This document shows positions 48,758-57,107 of a stretch of DNA of 64,000 nt, piece by piece. The position numbers and the translations under genes were made by a program. The stretch spans positions 4,898,001-4,962,000 of the forward strand of contig JAWKIO010000005.1 of NCBI GenBank assembly GCA_041394265.1. The letters are read 5' to 3'. Source of the DNA: Acidimicrobiales bacterium (GTDB lineage: Bacteria; Actinomycetota; Acidimicrobiia; Acidimicrobiales; SZUA-35). Under the pieces are notes generated by a model that had not been told where the DNA came from, searched no databases, and saw nothing but the letters and a program-made list of their open reading frames with translations. Each line of letters starts with the position of its first letter. The first letter of the stretch is position 1.

Positions 48758-49393
48758 CTAGCGCATCGTGTCGGAGTGAGCGCGAAGCCATCCTGCCCGG
48801 GTCATGGGCAGGTACTGGAACAGCACCGAGTAGTAGCTGTAGCCCAGTCCCGGAACGGCGAAGAGCCAGGCGAGGGGGCCCAACCAATCGGCGTAGGAGA
48901 GTTCGGAGTTGGACCCGAGGAACAGTGGGAAGGCAAACATCAGCAGGAACGCGCCGGTCTTGCCTTCCCAGGTGACATCGAATCGGGGAACGCCCGCCTT
49001 CGCCAGGACCAGCGCCGCCAGCGCGACGATGCCTTCACGAGCCAGCGCCAAGACGGCGACCACGATCGGAACCGAGCCGTCGATCAGCAGGCATGGGATG
49101 GCCACCAAGAACATCAGTCGGTCGACCAGCGGGTCGAACAGCTTGCCGAACTCACTGACTTGGGCGAAGCGACGGGCGAACCAGCCATCGACCCAATCGG
49201 TCGAACCCAGCGCAGCCAACAACCAGGCCGCGCCACCGCGGTCGTCGCGCCCGAACAACAGCCACACGAAGACCGGGATCATCAACAACCGCACGAACGT
49301 GATCAGGTTCGGCACCGTGGCCAGGTCGCGCACCGTCAGAGGCCCCATGAACGACAACGCTGACGAGGTGGGCCGCTCCCCTGGTGTGGTCAT
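48758..49393 (-). CDS. CDP-alcohol phosphatidyltransferase family protein
   Basis: This is a membrane enzyme of phospholipid synthesis. The 211 residues contain the family motif DG(x2)AR(x8)G(x3)D(x3)D as DWVDGWFARRFAQVSEFG and KLFDPLVDRL, with several transmembrane helices around it (PNLITFVRLLMIPVFVWLLF). In the mycobacterial neighbourhood the related gene is pgsA2, so a phosphatidylglycerol- or cardiolipin-type transferase is the likeliest role. The alcohol acceptor is not determined. The start overlaps the DUF2079 gene stop by 4 nt. Confidence 0.85.
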   Translation of the reverse strand: MTTPGERPTSSALSFMGPLTVRDLATVPNLITFVRLLMIPVFVWLLFGRDDRGGAAWLLAALGSTDWVDGWFARRFAQVSEFGKLFDPLVDRLMFLVAIPCLLIDGSVPIVVAVLALAREGIVALAALVLAKAGVPRFDVTWEGKTGAFLLMFAFPLFLGSNSELSYADWLGPLAWLFAVPGLGYSYYSVLFQYLPMTRAGWLRAHSDTMR

Positions 49394-50874
49394 GGCCGGT
49401 AGTACAGCAAGACGCCGTTGGTCACGTCGGAGTAGATCAGGTCGTACCCCTGGGTCCGCATGCCGGCATCGAAGCTCTCCCTCTGGATCACCCGATCGTC
49501 GTCGGGCAGCGGTGGAAGGTCGTCCTCGACGATCAACACGGCCCGCACCTGGTAGACGGCGCTGAGGATCTGCGGCTGTTGGGAGGTGTCGAGCACGTGC
49601 AGCCACGACCTCTCGGCCAGGGGAGCGACGGCCGAGGGCGTGGTCCGCACGGCATCGTCGCTCGTGAGCAGCGCCACCGCCTCGGTGATCGAGCGGTCGG
49701 TTGCGGTCTGCTCGGACCAGGACCACGGTTCGCTATAGGGCGACGAGGGTGCATCGTTGATGAACAACAGGATCGATGCCGCGACCAACGACAACAGCAG
49801 GCGAATGTCGACGAACACCCGGTCGACCCCCATGGTGCCGAGGCGAGCGAGCGCAAACGTCGAGGCGATGAACACGAACGCCGTCAACAGGCCGTACCGC
49901 TCGGAGAAGGCGGCGTCGCCGTCGGCGGTGACGAGGTAGAGGGCGCCGAGAGGCAGGGCCGGGGCGAGATGCCGCAACGACAGCAGCGGCAGGAAGATCA
50001 CCGGTGCCAACAGGCCGACGAGGATCGTCACATTGGATTGCGAGGTGAGATCGCTCAGCAGTTCGATCGGGTGCGTGACCATCTGGATGATCGCCTCACC
50101 GAGGGAGTCGCCGTAGGTGCCGTACTGGCGGACCACCGAACCGGACAGCACCGGCTGCACCACCAGGAGCAGACCGAGCGCCCAGAACGTACCGACACCG
50201 ATCGTCCAGAGGCCAGGGCGGCGCTTGCCCTCGCTGAGCAGGACGAATCCCCAGAGCGCAACGGCCAGGCCGAGATCGGCGCGGCAGGCGAGCACGAACA
50301 TAACGCACGCCCAGTAGCCCACCCAGTTCTTCACTGCTCCCAGGTAGACCATGGCGATGAGACCCGGCACGGCGAAGGCCTCGGGATGGAAGTCGTCGAG
50401 CGCCAGCTCGTGGACTGCGGGGTAGAACGCATACGCCACGACCAGCGCGACCGAGGCACCGACACGCACGTTGGCCACCCGGCGCGCCAGTCGCCACAGC
50501 GGGATCACCCCGAGCCCGAGGGCGATCGACTGGGCCACCACGAGCACAGTGGCCGTCGACGCCAGCTTGGCCGGTAGCGCGAGCGGATAGACGACGAACG
50601 ACCAGTGCACCCCCAACAGGTGCACACCGTCGCCGAACAGCGAGGCCTGTGGCAGCTTGCCCTCGCCGAGCAACCAGAGGGCCTGGGCGTAGCCGGCCAG
50701 GTCGATCCCGGCGTCGACGCCACGCACACGCGCCACCGACAGACTCGTGAGCACCGCCGAGAGCAGCAGCGCCACGACCGGCGGGATCCATCGGTCGCCG
50801 GTGCCGGCCTCGAGGCGAGCCTGGAGGCGCACCAACTGACGCCGAAATCGGCGTTGGAAGGAGAGTTCGCTCAT
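49390..50874 (-). CDS. DUF2079 multi-pass membrane protein
   Basis: The 494 residues contain about 9-10 transmembrane segments and the DUF2079 signatures GIDLAGYAQALWLLGEG, GVHWSFVVYPLALPAKL and LALDDFHPEAFAVP, with a soluble C-terminal domain (DVTNGVLLYYRP). The fold resembles GT-C membrane glycosyltransferases, but no sugar donor is known. It overlaps the SRAP gene upstream and the CDP-alcohol transferase downstream by 4 nt each, so the three are co-translated. Confidence 0.8.
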   Translation of the reverse strand: MSELSFQRRFRRQLVRLQARLEAGTGDRWIPPVVALLLSAVLTSLSVARVRGVDAGIDLAGYAQALWLLGEGKLPQASLFGDGVHLLGVHWSFVVYPLALPAKLASTATVLVVAQSIALGLGVIPLWRLARRVANVRVGASVALVVAYAFYPAVHELALDDFHPEAFAVPGLIAMVYLGAVKNWVGYWACVMFVLACRADLGLAVALWGFVLLSEGKRRPGLWTIGVGTFWALGLLLVVQPVLSGSVVRQYGTYGDSLGEAIIQMVTHPIELLSDLTSQSNVTILVGLLAPVIFLPLLSLRHLAPALPLGALYLVTADGDAAFSERYGLLTAFVFIASTFALARLGTMGVDRVFVDIRLLLSLVAASILLFINDAPSSPYSEPWSWSEQTATDRSITEAVALLTSDDAVRTTPSAVAPLAERSWLHVLDTSQQPQILSAVYQVRAVLIVEDDLPPLPDDDRVIQRESFDAGMRTQGYDLIYSDVTNGVLLYYRP

Positions 50875-51575
50875 GAGCCCGCGGGCGGAGCTTCGTCCAT
50901 GAGCTGCGGCCCGTTGTTCCGCACGTTGTTCACCGCCGTCGTGATGGCCCGCAGCTGCAACAGGCCCTCGGGGCCCGGCACGAGGAGGTCGGACAACGCT
51001 TCGAGGTCGGTGTCGGGGTCGAGCCAGTCGTCCCATCGCACGGCAGGAATCATGACCGGCATCCGGTCGTGGATCGCCGCCATCGTGGCGTTGGCGGCGG
51101 TCGTCATGATCGTGCAGCTCTCGACCCGTTGGTCGTTCAGCCACTGCCCGTTGTCGTCCTTCGGCGCCCACCGTTCCCAGAGCCCGGCGAACACGAGCGG
51201 CTCCTCGTCGACCCGACTGATCAGATACGGCTGCTTTGCCTTCTGGCCCGGGACCTTCTGCCACTCGTAGAAGGCGTCGGCCGGGATCAGGCAGCGGCGC
51301 TGGGCGTAGGCCTTACGAAACGCCGGCTTGGAGGCGACGGTCTCGGACCGGGCGTTGATCATCCTGGACCCGATCTTGAGGTCGTCGGCCCACGGCGGGA
51401 CCAAACCCCAGCGGAGCAACGCGACCGATCGGTGACCGTGGTCGGCACGGACGGCGTACACCTCGTTGGTGGGCGCCACGTTGTAGTTCTCCTCCAACGT
51501 GGTTTCTGGCGGCACGGCCCCGAAATAGCGAGCGATCTCATCGGGGGGTGACGCCGACACGAAGCGGCCACACAT
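50871..51575 (-). CDS. SOS response-associated peptidase (SRAP/YedK/HMCES family)
   Basis: The start at 51575 gives the required MCGRF; after removal of Met the Cys forms a covalent thiazolidine link with abasic sites in single-stranded DNA. The 234-residue protein contains NARSETVASKPAF, RRCLIPADAFYEW and HDRMPVMI, which hold the active-site Asn, Glu and His. It protects abasic DNA during replication. The tail is unremarkable. It is 19 bp after mobB. Confidence 0.95.
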   Translation of the reverse strand: MCGRFVSASPPDEIARYFGAVPPETTLEENYNVAPTNEVYAVRADHGHRSVALLRWGLVPPWADDLKIGSRMINARSETVASKPAFRKAYAQRRCLIPADAFYEWQKVPGQKAKQPYLISRVDEEPLVFAGLWERWAPKDDNGQWLNDQRVESCTIMTTAANATMAAIHDRMPVMIPAVRWDDWLDPDTDLEALSDLLVPGPEGLLQLRAITTAVNNVRNNGPQLMDEAPPAGS

Positions 51576-51594
51576 GCGTCCACCGTACCTGCTG

Positions 51595-52077
51595 TCAGGA
51601 GCGGGCACGCTGCTCGACCAGCGCCACCGCTCGGTCCACCTCACTCGGATGCACCGTGGCGATCACGAGGGCTTCGTCGGGCCGTCGCCAGGTCGGATCG
51701 CCGACCTCGGGGCGTTCGACGATGATCGTCGGCAGCCCCGCCGATCGATAGCCCTCGACGATCACGAGGTCGTGGTCGGCGAAGAAGAGACGTACCAGCT
51801 CATCGAGCGCCGGCGGCGTCGACGCATCGCTCATCCACGCCAGCTGATTCGCTCCGACGAGGAGGGTTTCCGCGCCGGCCTGGCGCAGCCGCCAGGAGTC
51901 CTTGCCCTCGGTGTCGAGTTCAATCCGATGGGCATCGTGCTTGACCGCGCCGACGCGGTGTCCCCGCGAGATGAGCGAGGCCACCACCGCTTCGACCAGT
52001 GTGGTCTTGCCGGTGCCCGACGGTGCAACGAACGACACCATCGGAGGGAGATCGGAAGGATCGGGGGGTCGCAGCAC
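51595..52077 (-). CDS. mobB: Molybdopterin-guanine dinucleotide biosynthesis adaptor MobB
   Basis: The 160-residue P-loop GTPase-like protein has Walker A VAPSGTGKTTLVEAV, a conserved VGAVKHDAHRIELDTEGKDSWRLRQAGA segment, and LVIVEGYRSAGLPTIIVERPE. MobB assists MobA in attaching GMP to molybdopterin. No other molybdenum genes are nearby. The GTG start at 52077 is used, but the ATG at 52041 (MVSFVAPSGTGKT) is an equally good start. Confidence 0.85.
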   Translation of the reverse strand: MLRPPDPSDLPPMVSFVAPSGTGKTTLVEAVVASLISRGHRVGAVKHDAHRIELDTEGKDSWRLRQAGAETLLVGANQLAWMSDASTPPALDELVRLFFADHDLVIVEGYRSAGLPTIIVERPEVGDPTWRRPDEALVIATVHPSEVDRAVALVEQRARS

Positions 52078-52095
52078 GGCCTGGTTGTACTACAC

Positions 52096-52209
52096 CAATG
52101 CTCGTTCCGGCGTGAGTGCCGTCACCTCGATACCGATGCTCGTTCCGGCGTGAGCGCCGTCACCTCGATACCGATGCTGATTCCGGCGTGAGCGCCGTCA
52201 CCTCGATCT
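52096..52209. repeat. Tandem 38-bp triplication at the 3' end of ridA
   Basis: Three head-to-tail copies lie at 52096-52133, 52134-52171 and 52172-52209, each running from CGATGCTCGTTCCGG to the CACCTCGATAC end. Copies 1 and 2 differ at two positions; copy 3 differs at a few. The ridA stop (52160-52162) lies in copy 2, so copies 1 and part of 2 are beyond the gene. Each copy would encode ...IEVTALTPE... on the minus strand. Confidence 0.85.
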
Positions 52210-52561
52210 CGATCTTCATCCGCTCGTCGGCCAGGCCGACGACCATCATCGTGGCCGCCGGCTTTGCCTCGGCGAAGTAGGATCGCAGCGCCGGCCAGCA
52301 GGCCTCGAAGTCGGAGGCGTCGGGCAGCAGGTAGTGGACCCGGACGACGTCGGCCGCGCACGCTCCGGCCGCGACGAGCGCCGCGTCGATGTTCGCGAGC
52401 GTCTGCTCGACCTGGCTCACGATGTCGTCGGCGATCGTCATCGACGAGTAGTCGAACCCGGTCGTTCCACTGACGAACACCCAACGACCATCGACAACGG
52501 CGCGTGAGTAGCCGATGTCGCGTTCGAAGGTACTGCCCTGGCTGATGTGGCGTCGGTTCAT
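52160..52561 (-). CDS. RidA family protein (YjgF/YER057c/UK114)
   Basis: The 133-residue protein has the RidA core SQGSTFERDIGYSRAVVDG, VFVSGTTGFDY, the conserved VRVHYLLPDASDF and MMVVGLADERMKIEIEVTAL. RidA hydrolyses reactive 2-aminoacrylate imines to keto acids. The usual catalytic Arg/Glu placement could not be confirmed, so deaminase activity is uncertain. Its last 10 residues are encoded by the repeat described above. The start ATG 52561 is chosen; an in-frame start at 52570 also exists. Confidence 0.8.
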   Translation of the reverse strand: MNRRHISQGSTFERDIGYSRAVVDGRWVFVSGTTGFDYSSMTIADDIVSQVEQTLANIDAALVAAGACAADVVRVHYLLPDASDFEACWPALRSYFAEAKPAATMMVVGLADERMKIEIEVTALTPESASVSR

Positions 52562-52594
52562 GGCGAGCATGCTCGCACGTGAGTCATCCGATGC

Positions 52595-53248
52595 TCAGAG
52601 GTTTTCGGCGAAGAAGTCGAGGGTGCGCTGCCACGCAAGCTTGGCCGAGGCTTCGTGGTAGGACGCCCGGGCGTCGCAGTGGAACCCGTGGTCGGCGTCG
52701 TCGTAGATGTGCACGGGCACGTCGGGGTGGGCCTCGGCCACCCGCTGGACGCCGTCGAGTGGGATGTGGGCATCCAGCGCGCCGAAGTGCAGCATCGTCG
52801 GCACCTGCGGGGCCTTGTCGATCATGCCGATGACACCACCCCCGTAGTAGCCGACGGCCGCTTGCACCGGAGCGCTCGACGCCGCGAGCCACGAGGTCGT
52901 GCCGCCCCAACAGAAGCCGACGACGCCAACGCTGGTGACACCCTCGGAGCGCAGATGCTCGATGGCCGCAGTGAGATCGGTCATGGTGTTGGCCCAGTCG
53001 AGCTGCGAGGCGTACCCCACGCCGGCCTTCATGCCGTCGCCGTCGTAGCCGAGTTCGACGCCTCGCTCGACCCGGTCGAAGAACGCCGGTGCGATGGCGC
53101 GGTACCCGGCCTGTGCTGCACGATCGGCGACCGATCGAATGTGAGGATTCACGCCGAAGATCTCTTGGACGACGACGATGCCCTTGCTTCCCTCGCCGGT
53201 TTCGTAGGCATCGAAGGTGTGGCCGTCTGCTGCTGTCAAGGTGGTCAT
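52595..53248 (-). CDS. Dienelactone hydrolase family protein
   Basis: The 217-residue alpha/beta-hydrolase has the DLH cysteine nucleophile C113 in VGFCWGG, the catalytic Asp in FGALDAHIP and the His in YDDADHGFHCD. E29 in VVVQEIFGV matches the Glu that assists in dienelactone hydrolase. The family cleaves dienelactones in the beta-ketoadipate branch but is broad. The true substrate is unknown. It is divergent from the MFS gene with 36 bp between. Confidence 0.9.
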   Translation of the reverse strand: MTTLTAADGHTFDAYETGEGSKGIVVVQEIFGVNPHIRSVADRAAQAGYRAIAPAFFDRVERGVELGYDGDGMKAGVGYASQLDWANTMTDLTAAIEHLRSEGVTSVGVVGFCWGGTTSWLAASSAPVQAAVGYYGGGVIGMIDKAPQVPTMLHFGALDAHIPLDGVQRVAEAHPDVPVHIYDDADHGFHCDARASYHEASAKLAWQRTLDFFAENL

Positions 53249-53284
53249 GCCACATCCTGGCACCTCACCCGGCAAGATGTCGCC

Positions 53285-54472
53285 GTGAGCCGTATCGACC
53301 ATCGCAGTATCGCCGTGCTCGGCCTCGTGACGATCTGTTCGTACGGCTCGTGGTACTACGCGTTCGGCGTCCTGCTCGACCCGATCCGGCTCGACACCGG
53401 ATGGAACGAATCGTCGCTCGCCGCATCGTTTTCGGCCGGCACCGTGGCGATCGGGTGCTTCTCACTCGGCGGCGGACGCCTTCTCGACCGAGTGGGCCAC
53501 CGTCTGGTGCTGTGCCTGGCCGGACTCGTGGGCGCGGCGGGGCTGGCGCTCGCGTCGTTCGCCCACCACCTGCCGGTGTTCTTCCTCGGCGCAACCATCG
53601 GACTCGGCACGTTCGGCTCGCTCGCGTTCTACCACGTCACCATGACCACGGCGGTGCGGCTCAACCCGGACCAACCGACCCGGGCAATCGCCGTGCTCAC
53701 CATGTGGGGTGCGTTCGCCTCCGCCACCTTCCTGCCGTTGACGGCCTGGCTGGTCGACACGACCGACTGGCGCACCACCGTCCGGATCCTCGCCGTCCTG
53801 GCGGGTACCGTTCTCGTGCTCGCCGGCCTCGGCCTTCCCGCCGTGCCCGACGACGAGACCGACGCCACCCCCCTGCCGCTTCGCGACGTGATCCGAGCCA
53901 CCGTCGGCGAGCGCGGTCCCCGCCTCTTCACTGCCGCCGTCGCCTTCGGCGGCATCGCCATGTCGACCCTGCTCGTCTACCAGGTGCCCATCATGACGAC
54001 GGCGGGGCTGTCGGCAACGACCGCCGCCACGATGGCCGGACTCCGTGGCTTCGCCCAGATCGGCGGCCGGGTGCCGCTCGCACCGATCGTCGATCGGTTG
54101 GGCTCGGATCGTTCCCTCATGCTCGCCTTCGCCGCAATCGGCGCAGGCGGCGCGCTGGTGTCGGTCGCCGGCACGTTCGTGGTCGCCATCGTCTTCGCTG
54201 CCGTCGCCGGGTTCGGCATCGGTGCATTCAGTCCGCTCCAGGGCATGAAGTCCGAAGAGCTGTTCGATCGGCGTCAGCTCGGCGCCACGATGGGGTTCTA
54301 CGGCTCGGTGCTCCTCCTGGTCGGGTCGACCGGTCCGGTTGCCGCCGGGGTCGTCGCCGAGCGCACCGGCGAACGGCGCTGGGTTTCGCTGATCGTCATC
54401 ACTGCGGCGGGCCTGGCGACCATCGCAACGTGGCTGGCGGGCCGTCCCGCTCGGCTACCGTCTCGACGATGA
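53285..54472 (+). CDS. Major facilitator superfamily transporter
   Basis: The 395-residue protein starts at GTG 53285 and has about 12 transmembrane segments (for example VLGLVTICSYGSWYYAFGVLL, VLCLAGLVGAAGLALASFA, ALVSVAGTFVVAIVFAAVAG). The loop GGGRLLDRVGHRLVLCLAG after helix 2 matches the MFS signature. It resembles monocarboxylate/oxalate-type MFS, but the substrate cannot be read. It is the first gene of a tight plus-strand operon. Confidence 0.85.
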   Translation: MSRIDHRSIAVLGLVTICSYGSWYYAFGVLLDPIRLDTGWNESSLAASFSAGTVAIGCFSLGGGRLLDRVGHRLVLCLAGLVGAAGLALASFAHHLPVFFLGATIGLGTFGSLAFYHVTMTTAVRLNPDQPTRAIAVLTMWGAFASATFLPLTAWLVDTTDWRTTVRILAVLAGTVLVLAGLGLPAVPDDETDATPLPLRDVIRATVGERGPRLFTAAVAFGGIAMSTLLVYQVPIMTTAGLSATTAATMAGLRGFAQIGGRVPLAPIVDRLGSDRSLMLAFAAIGAGGALVSVAGTFVVAIVFAAVAGFGIGAFSPLQGMKSEELFDRRQLGATMGFYGSVLLLVGSTGPVAAGVVAERTGERRWVSLIVITAAGLATIATWLAGRPARLPSRR

Positions 54473-54987
54473 CGGCAGCCGACGATCCGCTCGACCCGGT
54501 CTACGAGACCGAGCTCCACCTCCCCACCTTCGCGCTGGCAACGGCGGTCTACGCCGAGCGGGCCGATGGCGCCATCCTCCTCCTCCAGCGGGCCGAAGGA
54601 ACCGCCATGGCCGGCACGTATTTCCTGCCTGGCGGACTTGTCGACCCCGGTGAACATCCCTTCGAGGCGGCGGTGCGCGAACTCCGGGAGGAGGCCGGTT
54701 TCGAGCTGGCCGGACCGCCGACGATGGTCGGCTGCTACCCCATGTGGGTGTATGGGCGCGACATGCTCCAGCTCAGCTTCTGCGGTCCGATCGTCGGTGA
54801 TGGCGAGGTCGCGATCAGCCACGAGCACACGAACCACCGATGGGTCCTGCCCGACGAGTACGCCGCCACCTTCACCCCCGAAGCCATCGCTCGACGATCC
54901 GGGGGCGACGAACGCATCGCTCGCCTCCTCGGCCACATCGGCGCCGACGCCGAGCGGTATCTCCAGCTCCGCTCGAGACTCCGCTGA
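54469..54987 (+). CDS. Nudix hydrolase
   Basis: The 172-residue enzyme has a perfect Nudix box from GGLVDPGEHPFEAAVREL to REEAGFEL (GX5EX7REUXEEXGU), which binds the metal for pyrophosphate cleavage of nucleoside-diphosphate-linked compounds. It is likely a housecleaning enzyme, but the substrate is unknown. ATGA overlap with the MFS gene implies translational coupling. Confidence 0.9.
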   Translation: MTAADDPLDPVYETELHLPTFALATAVYAERADGAILLLQRAEGTAMAGTYFLPGGLVDPGEHPFEAAVRELREEAGFELAGPPTMVGCYPMWVYGRDMLQLSFCGPIVGDGEVAISHEHTNHRWVLPDEYAATFTPEAIARRSGGDERIARLLGHIGADAERYLQLRSRLR

Positions 54988-54992
54988 GCGAC

Positions 54993-55544
54993 GTGGCGAG
55001 ACCGTTTCCTCGTGCGACTCGTTGGGTTCGCCGGGCGTTCATCGGGGCCTTCACCGTGGTCGTCCTCACCGGGATCGGCCTGTTCATCACCTACCGCCCC
55101 GGATCGAGCGGACTGAGTCGAGCGTTGATCATCACCCACCTGGTCGCCGTCGCCATCGCAGCCCAGGCCGTCGTCGCCTCAGGAGTGCTCGCGCTGATGG
55201 GACCGGGCCGAGCCGATCACACCGCTCGTCGAGTGCTCGGCCTCGTGGTCTCGGTGCTCGGCCTGGTGGTCTCGCTGATCACCGGTTCCCTCCTCGGGTG
55301 GGACCAGTTGGCGCTTTTCGCCGTGACCAGCGGCGACGACATCCGCGGCTACCGGTGGGTGTTCGGCAACACCGTCGATTTCGTACTCATCGACTCGAGC
55401 GTCATCGAGGTCGACACCGTGCAACGCCTGTTGACGGTCCACGTGGTGTCGGCACTCGTGGTGGTGGCTGCCGCCGTGGCGGTGGCGCGCACCGGGCGTC
55501 CCAACGAGGGAGCCCACCGGGGAGAGGATGCCCACCGGGAATGA
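54993..55544 (+). CDS. Four-helix membrane protein, cytochrome b-like
   Basis: The 183-residue protein starts at GTG 54993 with four predicted transmembrane helices. Two carry His near the membrane face (LIITHLVAVAIAAQAV and LLTVHVVSALVVVAAAV), spaced as potential haem-b ligands. There is an aromatic loop GWDQLALFAVTSGDDIRGYR. This resembles the N-terminal part of cytochrome b/b6 proteins. Haem binding is inferred from the His positions only. It lies 5 bp after the Nudix gene. Confidence 0.6.
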   Translation: MARPFPRATRWVRRAFIGAFTVVVLTGIGLFITYRPGSSGLSRALIITHLVAVAIAAQAVVASGVLALMGPGRADHTARRVLGLVVSVLGLVVSLITGSLLGWDQLALFAVTSGDDIRGYRWVFGNTVDFVLIDSSVIEVDTVQRLLTVHVVSALVVVAAAVAVARTGRPNEGAHRGEDAHRE

Positions 55545-55572
55545 CCAGCGGGAACCCGGTGTTGGAGCGAAC

Positions 55573-55863
55573 ATGACCTCACCATCGCCGACGACGGCCG
55601 ACGACATCATCGTGTACTGGCGGCCGGGCTGCGGGTTCTGCAGCTCGCTTCGCTCACAACTCGATCGTGCCGACGTGCCCCACCGGCTGGTCAACATCTG
55701 GGACAGCCCCGAAGCAGCAGCGACGGTCCGGTCGTTCGCCAACGGCAACGAAACTGTCCCGACCGTCCAGATCGGGGACGTCGGCCTGGTCAACCCCTCG
55801 CTCGACGAGGTCCTCGCTCTGGCCTCGAACCAAGGGGTCGCAACGACCGACCGCGACGCCTGA
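55573..55863 (+). CDS. Glutaredoxin-like (mycoredoxin-type) protein
   Basis: The 96-residue thioredoxin-fold protein has the redox motif RPGCGFCSSLRSQLD, with the cis-Pro in NETVPTVQIGD. CxxC glutaredoxins of this kind in mycothiol-using actinobacteria (mycoredoxin) reduce mixed disulfides with mycothiol. The start at 55573 has GGAG 8 nt upstream. It is last in the MFS-Nudix-membrane protein operon. Confidence 0.85.
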   Translation: MTSPSPTTADDIIVYWRPGCGFCSSLRSQLDRADVPHRLVNIWDSPEAAATVRSFANGNETVPTVQIGDVGLVNPSLDEVLALASNQGVATTDRDA

Positions 55864-55958
55864 CCGCTCCCCCAGCCAGCTCACCACGTCCAGCCGTAGG
55901 GGTGTGGCGTTGACCTGCTGAGAACGCTATAACCTGTCGATCGACGCAGAGGTGAGAG

Positions 55959-56258
55959 ATGGACGTTTCCGCACGAACAGAAGACGGCGTCACGGTGGCG
56001 GTGCTCCAGGGTGAGTTCGATGCCCACCACAGCGACGGCGTGCTCGAAGAACTGGCCAAGGTCGAACCCGGCCCTGGCGGGCTCGTACTCGACATGAGCG
56101 GGGTGTCGTTCCTCGACTCGGCGGGTATCTCGGCCCTGATCCGGCTCCGAGAGCAGAACCCCGAGGGCACGGTGTCGATCACCAATCCCTCCACACCGGT
56201 CAAGCGAGTGCTCGGCATCGTCGGCCTGCTCGAGATCTTCGGCCTCGATCCGGCCTAG
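55959..56258 (+). CDS. STAS-domain anti-sigma factor antagonist
   Basis: The 99-residue STAS protein of the SpoIIAA/RsbV group has the phosphorylatable Ser S54 in FLDSAGISALI and the beta strand VAVLQGEFDAHH. In this family the unphosphorylated form binds the anti-sigma kinase and frees the sigma factor. It sits convergent to the sigma factor with a 12-bp gap. TATAAC at 55928-55933 could be a -10 element, but no matching -35 was found. Confidence 0.9.
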   Translation: MDVSARTEDGVTVAVLQGEFDAHHSDGVLEELAKVEPGPGGLVLDMSGVSFLDSAGISALIRLREQNPEGTVSITNPSTPVKRVLGIVGLLEIFGLDPA

Positions 56259-56270
56259 ACCGCACCCACC

Positions 56271-57107
56271 TCAGTCACCAGCCGGCAGGTAGACCCGCAT
56301 CTGATCCAACGCCCGGCGGAGCAGACGTGAGACGTGCATCTGGCTGATGCCCATGCGGTCGGCGATCTCCTGCTGTTTGAGGCCGCCGAAGAACCGGAGC
56401 TCGATGATTTCGCGCTCGCGGTCGGGCAACTTCTCGATGAGCGACTGGACCGCCATCGACACCTCGGCCTGGTGGAAACCGCCGTCGGTCTCGCCCAGCC
56501 GAGCGGCGAGCGCGTGCCCTGGACCGTCGTCCTTCGTCCCCGCCGGCAGATCGATGCTGGAGGCCCGATAGGCGGTCTGTACGTCGAGCGCCTCGATGAT
56601 CTCGTCGTCGGAGTAGCCGGTCCGCTCGGCCAGCTCCTGGACCGACGGCGGACGGCCGAGATCAGCCGACATCGCATCGATGGTCTTGCGGACTTCCGCG
56701 CTACGTTCCTGCAAGCTGCGCGGCACCCGCACCGCCCAGGTCTTGTCACGGAAGTACCGTTTGAGTTCCCCCTCGATCGTGCGACCAGCGAACGTCGAGA
56801 ACTTGATTCCCAGGGTCGGATCGAAGCGATCGACGGCCTTGACACACGCCAGCTGGGCGGTCTGGCGAAGATCTTCGTCGGGCACGCCGCGATTGCTGTA
56901 CCGCTTGGCGAAGTAGACCACGAGCGGGGCGTAGCTCTCGACGAGGCGATTCCGCACGTCCTGGGAGCCGGTCTCTCGCAGCTCGAGGAACAGCCGCTCA
57001 CGCTCCGCATCGCGAGCTGCCGTCGCCGATGACTCGCCAACAGCGCTGTCGCGTGCCGTACCGCCAGCCGCGCCGTCGCCAGCTGCGCTGTCGCGCTCAG
57101 TTGCCAA
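56271..57107 (-). CDS. SigB/SigF/SigG-type RNA polymerase sigma factor
   Basis: The 278-residue stress sigma factor has region 2 (VVYFAKRYSNRGVPDEDLRQ, DRFDPTLGIKFSTFAGRTI), region 3 (RVPRSLQERSAEVRKTI) and region 4 (LPDREREIIELRFFGGLKQQ, ADRMGISQMHVSRLL). It is likely controlled by the adjacent anti-sigma factor. The start is inferred as TTG 57107, which overlaps the anti-sigma stop by 11 nt, because no other in-frame start precedes region 1. An Ala/Gly-rich N-terminal extension of about 35 residues is encoded by CGCGACAGC repeats. Confidence 0.85.
   Translation of the reverse strand: MATERDSAAGDGAAGGTARDSAVGESSATAARDAERERLFLELRETGSQDVRNRLVESYAPLVVYFAKRYSNRGVPDEDLRQTAQLACVKAVDRFDPTLGIKFSTFAGRTIEGELKRYFRDKTWAVRVPRSLQERSAEVRKTIDAMSADLGRPPSVQELAERTGYSDDEIIEALDVQTAYRASSIDLPAGTKDDGPGHALAARLGETDGGFHQAEVSMAVQSLIEKLPDREREIIELRFFGGLKQQEIADRMGISQMHVSRLLRRALDQMRVYLPAGD

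Noticed and set aside
52096..52209. Possible CRISPR array (three direct repeats)
   Set aside because: The 38-bp units are head to tail with no spacers, and they overlap the ridA 3' end; no cas genes are near.
55910..55933. TTGACC / TATAAC promoter for the STAS gene
   Set aside because: The spacer is only 12 nt, too short for a standard promoter; only the TATAAC is kept as a possibility.
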